Assembly (NCBI GenBank): GCA_937861115.1
Contig: CALMBD010000194.1
Location: 1 to 40,525 of the forward strand
Origin: an uncultured Bacteroidota bacterium
GTDB taxonomy: Bacteria > Bacteroidota > Bacteroidia > Chitinophagales > Saprospiraceae
DNA length: 40,525 nt
Reading direction: 5' to 3'
In this document: piece after piece, positions 34,778 through 40,525 of the stretch
Numbering within the stretch: position 1 is the stretch's first letter
How the letters are laid out: each line of letters starts with the position of its first letter
The notes under the pieces: model-generated
The model's input: only the letters and a program-made list of their open reading frames with translations
The model's database searches: none
Told to the model about the DNA's origin: nothing
Made by a program: the position numbers and the translations under genes

Positions 34778-35521
34778 TTAATCACACAAACCGACAAAAA
34801 AGCCATTGGGACGGAACAACAGTATCTCGCCGTCCGTCATTTGTACAGCCCATGCACCGTTCCATTTGCGGACGACCTTGTTGATGCCCGCATCATGGTG
34901 ACTGGTCCTGATATACTCGCGAGCCGGTTGGGGCAACATCGACGGCCGCGCTTCGCGTCCGGCCATACAACGCCGGTCTGCCCCGTCCAGTCCATCGCAT
35001 TCGCGGATAAATGATCCGTCCCGGTTGAACAACAGGATGACGCCGTTGGTCAGTTCGACGGCAAAAAGGCGTCCGCGTTTGTCGACCACGGTTTTTGCCG
35101 TCGCATCGGGATAATGTGCAGCGACATAATCACCTACTGCGGCAGGCAAGGCATCAAAAACGATCGCATCGCCGCGCATGCAGCGGTCTCCGGCAGGTCC
35201 GTAACCGCGGCCGGTGCGCTGGTGCGGGCGGCGGCACAGAAACGCGCCACGCTCATCAAAATAAAGTTCCTGACCGTCGCCAAGCCATATTTCGTACCCT
35301 TCACCGGGGGCATGGCAGGCATCTTCAATGCCAAATGGTGCGCCGTTCCGTTCAACATAATCTGTGATTTCCGAAGGAAGCAGGTCGACCTGTACCGGCG
35401 ATTTTAGGCGACTGTTGGCAATAGCGTCGGCACTGGCCAGGGCGTTGTCGGCGCTGTCTTGCCGGCAGCCGAAGAACAGTGTGATAACGGCAAACAGAAG
35501 GGTGTAACCTATCTTTTTCAT
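34778..35521 (-). CDS. Lipoprotein with three PepSY-like (DUF2874-type) repeats
   Basis: This 247-residue lipoprotein (MKKIGYTLLFAVITLFFGC, acylated C19) contains three copies of a ~55-residue unit at about 45-97, 121-176 and 194-247. Each starts LP...I.DYV or similar and ends with a G.ILLF...G.F strand (ELYFDERGAFL, ILLFNRDGSFI, ILLFRPNGFFV). The pattern fits the PepSY-like/BLIP-like small domains common in Bacteroidota periplasmic proteins. Linkers carry a repeated RCM motif (DRCMRGD, RRCMAGRE), and six cysteines remain after the lipobox, so disulfides are possible. It lies 77 nt downstream of the barrel gene, near enough for co-transcription, though the gap is wider than elsewhere in the cluster. 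Function is unknown. Confidence 0.8.
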   Translation of the reverse strand: MKKIGYTLLFAVITLFFGCRQDSADNALASADAIANSRLKSPVQVDLLPSEITDYVERNGAPFGIEDACHAPGEGYEIWLGDGQELYFDERGAFLCRRPHQRTGRGYGPAGDRCMRGDAIVFDALPAAVGDYVAAHYPDATAKTVVDKRGRLFAVELTNGVILLFNRDGSFIRECDGLDGADRRCMAGREARPSMLPQPAREYIRTSHHDAGINKVVRKWNGAWAVQMTDGEILLFRPNGFFVGLCD

Positions 35522-35598
35522 GACTTGAATTTTGAGCGAAAATAGTCGAAAATTCCGAAAATGACAAGCCCTTCCCGGTCAAACGGCCGCAAGCGAGG

Positions 35599-36552
35599 TT
35601 ACAGAAGTACCCTGAGACCCAAATTCAGTCCGACATAACTTTCCCGCACCCAAACGGAATAACTGCTGCCACTGTCGAAAATAAAAGGGACCTGGCCGGA
35701 AAGTATCACGCTCAGCAATTGGCCGGGGCGGTAAATAGCCCCGAGGCTGCCGTAAAGTTGCTGGTTGGCCTTCAGGACAGACGCGCCTTTGAACGACTGC
35801 TGGAACGTGAGGTTGTACGACATACCTCCCAACAGGTACCACTTCTCTCCGATTTCAAAGATCAGGTAGCCACTTGCGGAAGGTACCAGCAGGGTCCGTG
35901 TATTCTCGTCATTGCGGAAATAGGTCCTGAAATCGCCCTGCACCTGGCCTAACAACATTGGCCCGAGCCGTTCGATAAAAAGTGCATTCAGGTAGGCCAC
36001 AGGGCGTTGCGCAAAAAGGTTGAGCCGCTTTTCCGGGGTATTGGCAATGGGGTGGTTGTACCCGCCGCGCAGGGTCAGTTCGGGCAGACCGGCAAACGGC
36101 ATGCCCCGCACCTGTACGCCGATATACGATACGCCGTTATAGGTCGTGCCGCTTTCGGGAAAGGCATTGCCATATACCCTGAAGGGCGTGCTTCTGGCCT
36201 GGTCGTCGAGCCGTACGCGGGTGTAATATATCTCGGCGCCCAGGTCCCACCTGCCGCTTTTGGAAAATCCGTGCAGCACGCGAAGTATATGATCTGCGCG
36301 GGAAAAGCGCGCCCGATTGGTGATTCGCGTCGCTTCGATGCTGCCGTCGAACTCGTTTTGAGCGATCCAAAAGGAGTTGATGCTGTTGATCAGGTTGATT
36401 TCCGTGGCGTCCTTAGGCAAAATAGCCGAGGAAGCGCCGGTGTACAGATTGGGGCGATCGTCATCCTGTGCCTGGAGATGCAAGGTGCTGACCAGCAACA
36501 GGCAAGCCACCGAAAGACGTATGAAAGGGCCGAAGTGGAGATGGTACATCAT
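35599..36552 (-). CDS. Outer-membrane beta-barrel protein of unknown function
   Basis: The 317-residue product has a signal peptide (ending LLLVSTLHLQAQ, then DDDRPN). The body alternates hydrophobic and polar residues in many strand-like segments (WDLGAEIYYTRVRL, TYNGVSYIGVQVRG, LTLRGGYNHPI, QQLYGSLGAIYRPG, LSVILSGQVPF) and ends in an amphipathic strand GLNLGLRVLL. That is the pattern of a 10-14 strand outer-membrane barrel. No enzyme or plug motif is seen. It follows the lipoprotein gene at 36573-37460 by 20 nt and so is almost certainly in the EAD11-led operon. It would give that set an outer-membrane component; a channel or anchoring role is inference. Confidence 0.78.
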   Translation of the reverse strand: MMYHLHFGPFIRLSVACLLLVSTLHLQAQDDDRPNLYTGASSAILPKDATEINLINSINSFWIAQNEFDGSIEATRITNRARFSRADHILRVLHGFSKSGRWDLGAEIYYTRVRLDDQARSTPFRVYGNAFPESGTTYNGVSYIGVQVRGMPFAGLPELTLRGGYNHPIANTPEKRLNLFAQRPVAYLNALFIERLGPMLLGQVQGDFRTYFRNDENTRTLLVPSASGYLIFEIGEKWYLLGGMSYNLTFQQSFKGASVLKANQQLYGSLGAIYRPGQLLSVILSGQVPFIFDSGSSYSVWVRESYVGLNLGLRVLL

Positions 36553-36572
36553 GGCGAAGGGTTTGGGATGAT

Positions 36573-37460
36573 TTAGAGGACTAACTGGAAAGCCACCAAT
36601 TGCTTGCCGGTTTTTTTCGAAGTCAGAAGCATCAGGTGTCCCGTTGTGGGAGGGTCGTTCAAATTCTGCGGTGTCATGTCACAGTTTATATCAGGGCAAT
36701 CCACGTAACCGCGTTTGTTGACATAAACCGTATTGTTGATATCGATGAACTCACCGGTGTATTCTTCGACCTCTCCGGTAGTCTGGCTCCGGTCTATAAA
36801 AACATTGATGTGACTCTCCTTTTTGACCGGGTCATATTCAATTCTTCCGCCCATCCGGTTCATGGCATACGGAAGGTGCGAGGTATTAAAATCGCGGAGG
36901 CACCAGCAGGTAGCCTGTTCGAAGCTGCTGTCGGGATTGATGAGTGCGGTAGGCTTGCCGTCGGCATCCTTGTACATGATGAACCACAGGCAGTATCCGG
37001 GGTCTTCCGGGCTAAGCCAGGCATTGTCGACGCTTGCGGGAAACGAGATCGGGATGCTTGGAATTACGATTTCGGGCGGAATAGGTGGTGCATAATTGGC
37101 AAGGTTGTTAAAATAGCCTTCCGGAACGATTTGAAAATCATCGATGACAAAAACATCGAGGCAATCAGGGTCTTCAATTTTAATTTCTTGCGGTCCGGGC
37201 GCCAACGCTTCTTTATCCGGCACTGTGACGATCAGTCCAACGCCATCCTTGAATTCAGATGCGGCGGGCACCCCTCCGATAAACACCTTCCGGCCGATCA
37301 GCGAAGTGAGCGGGTTGGCGGTTATGACGAACTGGTAGTTGTTGTAGACGTCTTTAGTATTGATTCCTATGCCCTGAATAGATTTGCAATCGGGATTGCA
37401 GGCGGTAAAGGCGACCATAATCAGGGTCATGGCAGCCATGAAGGATAATGCTTTCATCAT
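36573..37460 (-). CDS. Lipoprotein with an IPT/TIG-like N-terminal domain
   Basis: This 295-residue lipoprotein has the signal MMKALSFMAAMTLIMVAFTAC followed by NPDCKS. Residues ~30-110 read like an immunoglobulin-like IPT/TIG fold (KVFIGGVPAASEF, LIVTVPDKEALAPGPQEIKI, then a D-C pair). The remainder is strand-rich, with a central block (AWLSPEDPGYCLWFIMY...CWCLRDFN) and an end (LMLLTSKKTGKQLVAFQLVL) that I do not recognise. Eight cysteines suggest disulfides outside the cytoplasm. It sits 20-21 nt from both neighbours within the EAD11-led operon. The fold call is tentative and no ligand can be proposed. Confidence 0.75.
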   Translation of the reverse strand: MMKALSFMAAMTLIMVAFTACNPDCKSIQGIGINTKDVYNNYQFVITANPLTSLIGRKVFIGGVPAASEFKDGVGLIVTVPDKEALAPGPQEIKIEDPDCLDVFVIDDFQIVPEGYFNNLANYAPPIPPEIVIPSIPISFPASVDNAWLSPEDPGYCLWFIMYKDADGKPTALINPDSSFEQATCWCLRDFNTSHLPYAMNRMGGRIEYDPVKKESHINVFIDRSQTTGEVEEYTGEFIDINNTVYVNKRGYVDCPDINCDMTPQNLNDPPTTGHLMLLTSKKTGKQLVAFQLVL

Positions 37461-37481
37461 GAATTGGATATTTATGGGTGA

Positions 37482-38579
37482 TCAGATATTATTTGACAGG
37501 GCGCTTATGGCGCGCTGTATTTTTTTATCCAGTTCCAGGATAGCCGCGCTCAGGGCGGGCAGATTTTCCTCGGCGGCATTTTTCGAGTCTTTTTGTGCGC
37601 TTGTCCGGCCGACCTGCCCTCCCGCATAACTCTGAATAGGGTCGATTACTTTCCGGTGAACGGGAAGCACATTGCTCTCATGCACCGTTTTCAGGAGGTA
37701 ATCATAGGTATCCTCCAGTTGTTCCGCTGCTTCGGGGTTATTCCAATATTGCCGGACGCCCAGGATATTACCCTTGTAATTCCGGAGGATCGTCTCGCGC
37801 ATTTCGTTGTAGGCATTGGTCGTCCGGTCTAATTCGGCGATTGCCCCGTTGCTCTTGAAATAATTGGGCAGGCGGCGGGGCATGAGCCGGTCACGCAGGT
37901 CTTTCACCCGGTCGGCGTATTCCAGCAGGTCGGCCGAAACCTGGTCATAATACGCCTGTTGCTTCAGAAACCGCTTTTCGAGTGCCTCGCTCAGGGCAGA
38001 TACGAGCATAGTGATGGAATCTCGCAACACTTTTATCTGTGCGTCTTTGGCCCTGATCTCCGCGTCATGGCTCTCCCTGGTTTCCTGCGCAGCCTGCTCC
38101 ATACGCGCGATGGTATTTTCAAAATGGATGATGGTATCGAGCAGGGTTCGGTGCATTTCCATCAACTGGCGCTGGCTGAGTTTTTTTTCTTTTTCCAGTT
38201 TTTTGATGCGGATGTCGAGGGCGTCGACCTGCTGCAACAGTTTTTTGTTTTGCTGACTGCAAAGCACGATCTCCAGATGGCCGGAAGGGGGCACGACGAC
38301 AAGCCCGGAAGGCGGGGCGATCATTTTACCCGGCGAGTCTTCCACAATTACCGTCACATAGTCTTTGTCGGGCGGAAAGGCGATCTCAAATGAGCCTTTA
38401 TCGTCGGTGATGGTATAGGAAAACCCGGGAATTTTGACGTGCACATTCGCGACACCTTTTGTCGTGCCACTGACTGTTTCGACCACCCGGCCCAGAAGCA
38501 TGCGCCCTTCGTCCGTTTGGGATCGGGCGGCCAACGGCAAAAGGCAAAACAAAATCGGAATGGTTAGATGGTGTTTCAT
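37482..38579 (-). CDS. Exported beta-sandwich and coiled-coil protein
   Basis: From the ATG at 38579 the product is 365 residues with a signal peptide (MKHHLTIPILFCLLPLAARS, then QTDE). Residues ~26-110 resemble a carboxypeptidase-like regulatory beta-sandwich (LLGRVVETVSGTTKGVANVHV, TDDKGSFEI). A long charged coiled coil follows (~115-205, IRIKKLEKEKKLSQRQLMEM), then a helical region. A TTG six codons upstream is an alternative start but would spoil the signal peptide. The same kind of beta-sandwich ends the EAD11 protein encoded just upstream (46-nt gap), which suggests the two may interact in the periplasm. The long coiled coil could span part of the periplasm. Function is unknown. Confidence 0.78.
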   Translation of the reverse strand: MKHHLTIPILFCLLPLAARSQTDEGRMLLGRVVETVSGTTKGVANVHVKIPGFSYTITDDKGSFEIAFPPDKDYVTVIVEDSPGKMIAPPSGLVVVPPSGHLEIVLCSQQNKKLLQQVDALDIRIKKLEKEKKLSQRQLMEMHRTLLDTIIHFENTIARMEQAAQETRESHDAEIRAKDAQIKVLRDSITMLVSALSEALEKRFLKQQAYYDQVSADLLEYADRVKDLRDRLMPRRLPNYFKSNGAIAELDRTTNAYNEMRETILRNYKGNILGVRQYWNNPEAAEQLEDTYDYLLKTVHESNVLPVHRKVIDPIQSYAGGQVGRTSAQKDSKNAAEENLPALSAAILELDKKIQRAISALSNNI

Positions 38580-38625
38580 GGCTTGGTTTTTTTGCAACTG
38601 ATCTACCTGTACGTGATTCCTTTTT

Positions 38626-39624
38626 TCAGTATGGTATTCTCAGCACTTTAAGCGATAAGGTGTTGAGTTCCACGTCTTGTCGCTCTACCGGTTTTCCCTG
38701 CCGTCGCAATACCACCCAAACGGGCCTTGGTTTGGACGCAGGAAGCGTCAGGGCGAAATTGCCGTCGGCATCCGTCGTGTCGCGGGCCGGCTCGTTCTCG
38801 ATTTCGACGACCACCCCCGGGGCAGGTTTTGAGTTGGGGTACAACACTTTGCCCGAGTAGGTTTTAGTGGTCAGGCTAAGGTAAAAAGTGATGTCGCCCG
38901 AACTGCTCAGGTTTGGTGCGCTTTGCCCGTTTACGGTTACCTCTAATCCGGGATTGAACAATTGCAGGCGCACACTATCGTCAGAATAGGCGGCAGGTAT
39001 ATCTGCAAATCGTACGATGCCTTCCGGCGAAACGGGTTGTGTGGCCGTTTCAAATTTGCCGATGACCGCTTTGGCCATGCCAGACGGCCGAATACCCGGA
39101 AAATCCGGCCGGAATACGAGCCGGGCGACCAGCTCTTGCGGCGCTTTCGCCTGATTGCTTTCCAGCCAGCTGTTAATCCCCCTTTCAATAAGCACCGAGG
39201 CTATAATTGTAGCCAGTGCCAAAAAGCCCCGTATTAACGTCTGTCGGCTAACCAGAGGTGCCGGACCGTTGCGTTTTTCGGGAGTTGGCGGGGTACTTTT
39301 TGCCCCGGAGGCCGATTCAGCGACCGAAGGAACAGGCCGCGGTATATTTTGGGGTTGTTTGTTCGCATCTTCGAGGATATTCAATACATCCAGCAACGAG
39401 CGGTTGATCATATTCCGCTCTACATTTTCCTCGTCCTTGCCAATGGTGCCTTCCCTGACCGACTTTTTGAGGGTTGCCAGGCGGTTTTTAAGCATTACCA
39501 CAGTATCCTGCAGATCATTGTCATCTGCAACGATCGGGTACAAGGCATCAATAGCTTCCTGGTTGGCGCCGTCCGCTATGAGTTGCCTGATCCTCTCGGT
39601 GTCTTCATTGGAGTAGGTCAACAT
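38626..39624 (-). CDS. EAD11-like domain, transmembrane helix and periplasmic beta-sandwich protein
   Basis: The 332-residue product has three parts. Residues 1-86 closely fit effector-associated domain 11 (EAD11): IRQLIADGANQEAIDAL, a central LQDTVVMLKNRLATLKKSVREGTI, and an NRSLLDVLNILED end. In known systems EADs are small helical adaptors that pair sensors with effectors in bacterial conflict and signalling networks. A proline-rich linker leads to one transmembrane helix (~130-147, LIRGFLALATIIASVLIE). Basic residues before it put the EAD in the cytoplasm. Residues ~165-332 would be periplasmic and end in a carboxypeptidase-like regulatory fold (~255-325, YSGKVLYPNSKPAPGVVVEI, TDADGNFALTLP). 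It leads a run of envelope genes and follows a promoter box at 39692-39699. No effector domain (TIR, caspase, nuclease, STAND) lies in it or nearby. The EAD11 assignment is by recall of the family pattern and needs a profile search. Confidence 0.75.
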   Translation of the reverse strand: MLTYSNEDTERIRQLIADGANQEAIDALYPIVADDNDLQDTVVMLKNRLATLKKSVREGTIGKDEENVERNMINRSLLDVLNILEDANKQPQNIPRPVPSVAESASGAKSTPPTPEKRNGPAPLVSRQTLIRGFLALATIIASVLIERGINSWLESNQAKAPQELVARLVFRPDFPGIRPSGMAKAVIGKFETATQPVSPEGIVRFADIPAAYSDDSVRLQLFNPGLEVTVNGQSAPNLSSSGDITFYLSLTTKTYSGKVLYPNSKPAPGVVVEIENEPARDTTDADGNFALTLPASKPRPVWVVLRRQGKPVERQDVELNTLSLKVLRIPY

Positions 39625-39691
39625 TGCTTTTGCTTAATGTATTTTTGCCTGGGAAGCGTAAACAGCGGGATAATAATTCCTATAACTACTG

Positions 39692-39699
39692 CAAATATA
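39692..39699 (-). promoter_or_regulatory. Putative -7 element for the EAD11-led operon
   Basis: The minus strand reads TATATTTG, an exact TAnnTTTG match, 67 nt upstream of the ATG at 39624. The -33 region falls within the inverted repeat at 39712-39740, and no clean TTTG is seen there. Confidence 0.5.
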
Positions 39700-39711
39700 A
39701 AATATTAATTG

Positions 39712-39740
39712 GGACAGATTACGAACTGCAAAATCTGTCC
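39712..39740. promoter_or_regulatory. Perfect 9-bp inverted repeat: ruvC terminator or operator
   Basis: GGACAGATT (39712-39720) and AATCTGTCC (39732-39740) are exact complements around an 11-nt spacer. The repeat lies 49 nt past the ruvC stop and overlaps the expected -33 region of the EAD11-led operon. On the minus strand the stem is followed by an A/T-rich stretch without a run of more than four T, so it would be a mediocre terminator; an operator is equally possible. Confidence 0.5.
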
Positions 39741-39788
39741 ATATGTTTTTATTAAGTTTTAAGTACGCGTCGGCGTCACCAGTACCTG

Positions 39789-40352
39789 TTACCCTTTTTT
39801 ATCCGGATTGTCCTTGAGAAACGCCTTCCATCCGCTGTATGATTTCCCTCCCTTGAGTGCTGCGTTTGATGATTGATACCAGTGGCACAAAGCGGCTGCC
39901 AGTGCGTCGGTGGCATCGAAATATTTTTCGGAGAACTTCGTGTGCAATATATTTTCCAGCATGCCGGCCACCTGCTCCTTGGAAGCATTGCCGTTGCCGG
40001 TTACCGCGCTTTTGATCTTTTTGGGCATATACTCGGTGGTGGCAAGGCCGTTGACCATGCCTGCCGCGATGGCTACGCCCTGGGCACGGCCCAGTTTCAG
40101 CATCGACTGCGGGTTTTTGGCATAAAACGGCTGTTCAATCGCCATCTCCGTTGGCTTGTGCTGCCGGATCAGGTCCTGTACCTGTTCGAAGATGTAACGC
40201 AGTTTAACCGTCTGTTCCGAGCCCAGGTGCGCAAAGGTCACCACCCCGATCTCCAATACGTCTATTGATTTCTTGTCGGCATCAATGATGGCAAAACCCA
40301 ACACGTTGGTGCCGGGGTCGATACCGAGGATGCGCGTTTTTTTCGTTTCCAT
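39789..40352 (-). CDS. ruvC: Crossover junction endodeoxyribonuclease RuvC
   Basis: RuvC cuts Holliday junctions symmetrically as a dimer at the end of homologous recombination. The 187-residue product has the RNase H-like fold with the acidic active site in place: D12 in GIDPGTNVLGFAI, E73 in AIEQPFYAKNPQS, and D146 and D149 in FDATDALAAALCHWY. The KLGRAQGVAIAA and EYMPKKIKSAVTGNGNASKEQV blocks are also typical. It ends about 165 nt before the EAD11 gene starts. RuvA is encoded 26 kb away in this window, and the two share an almost identical start-proximal promoter string. Confidence 0.97.
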   Translation of the reverse strand: METKKTRILGIDPGTNVLGFAIIDADKKSIDVLEIGVVTFAHLGSEQTVKLRYIFEQVQDLIRQHKPTEMAIEQPFYAKNPQSMLKLGRAQGVAIAAGMVNGLATTEYMPKKIKSAVTGNGNASKEQVAGMLENILHTKFSEKYFDATDALAAALCHWYQSSNAALKGGKSYSGWKAFLKDNPDKKG

Positions 40353-40356
40353 GGCG

Positions 40357-40364
40357 TAAAGGTA
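40357..40364 (-). promoter_or_regulatory. Candidate -7 element for ruvC (one mismatch)
   Basis: The minus strand reads TACCTTTA, one base off TAnnTTTG, and ends 4 nt from the ATG, the same spacing as at ruvA. The tandem repeat array begins 13 nt upstream of it and would contain the -33 region. Confidence 0.35.
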
Positions 40365-40377
40365 AAGGGTTTTAGGG

Positions 40378-40525
40378 GGTTGCGGGTTGTGGAGGTTGCG
40401 GGTTGCGGAGGTTGCGGGTTGCGGAGGTTGCGGGTTGCGGAGGTTGCGGGTTGTGGAGGTTGCGGGTTGCGGAGGTTGCGGGTTGCGGAGGTTGCGGGTT
40501 GCGGAGGTTGCGGGTTGCGGAGGTT
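40378..40525. repeat. 16-bp G-rich tandem repeat array, running off the window
   Basis: The unit GGTTGCGGGTTGCGGA is repeated nine full times plus a partial copy to the last base of the window. Copies 1 and 5 carry a T in place of the C at unit position 13; the others are identical, which hints at a 64-bp higher-order period. It starts immediately upstream of the ruvC promoter region. The true length is unknown because the array is cut by the window edge. Confidence 0.95.

Noticed and set aside
37482..38579. A phage tail fibre or adhesin for the coiled-coil protein
   Set aside because: It has a Sec signal peptide and a carboxypeptidase-like regulatory domain, and no phage gene lies nearby.
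40378..40525. A CRISPR array
   Set aside because: The units are 16 bp and directly abutting with no unique spacers, so this is a simple tandem repeat; no cas gene is present.

Overview
The window comes from a member of the Bacteroidota, most likely a Saprospiria- or Chitinophagia-like lineage. Four things point there: three SusC/SusD outer-membrane pairs, a full-length SprA (translocon barrel of the type IX secretion system, T9SS), a beta-helix protein with a T9SS-type C-terminal sorting domain, and several -7 promoter elements of the Bacteroidota form TAnnTTTG. Nearly all genes lie on the minus strand; only the ygiD-like gene, pdxH and a tiny ORF behind pdxH are on the plus strand. I see no tRNA, rRNA, CRISPR array, insertion sequence or phage gene.

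Layout. Positions 1-3.4 kb hold a ygiD-like dioxygenase gene (+) converging on a secreted beta-helix repeat protein (-). Positions 3.4-16.6 kb are a conserved housekeeping block read on the minus strand: lon, ruvA, sprA, uvrC. The uvrC gene carries an unusual in-frame insert containing a perfect palindrome. Positions 16.9-32.9 kb hold three SusC/SusD transport loci, each ending in a strong hairpin. The middle one also has a small lipoprotein gene, and its upstream region holds a possible 62-codon ORF. No glycoside hydrolase, protease, sigma/anti-sigma pair or hybrid sensor lies beside them, so their substrates cannot be read from context. Positions 33.2-34.6 kb hold pdxH and a LysM/BON-type small protein.

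Positions 34.8-39.7 kb are the most unusual part: a minus-strand run of five genes, four or five of them probably co-transcribed. The lead gene encodes a protein whose N-terminal ~85 residues look like effector-associated domain 11 (EAD11, known from bacterial conflict and signalling systems), followed by one transmembrane helix and a periplasmic beta-sandwich. After it come an exported beta-sandwich/coiled-coil protein, a lipoprotein, an outer-membrane barrel and a three-repeat PepSY-like lipoprotein. Together they could form a chain from cytoplasm to cell surface; this is inference and no effector is visible in the window. The window ends with ruvC and a 16-bp G-rich tandem array that runs off the edge.

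Themes. Export and envelope biology dominate (SprA, a T9SS cargo, three SusCD pairs, the EAD-linked cluster). The repair genes uvrC, ruvA and ruvC share a promoter arrangement that places the -7 box 4-6 nt from the start codon, implying leaderless or nearly leaderless mRNAs. All functional calls come from reading the sequence and recalling families; no database search was run.
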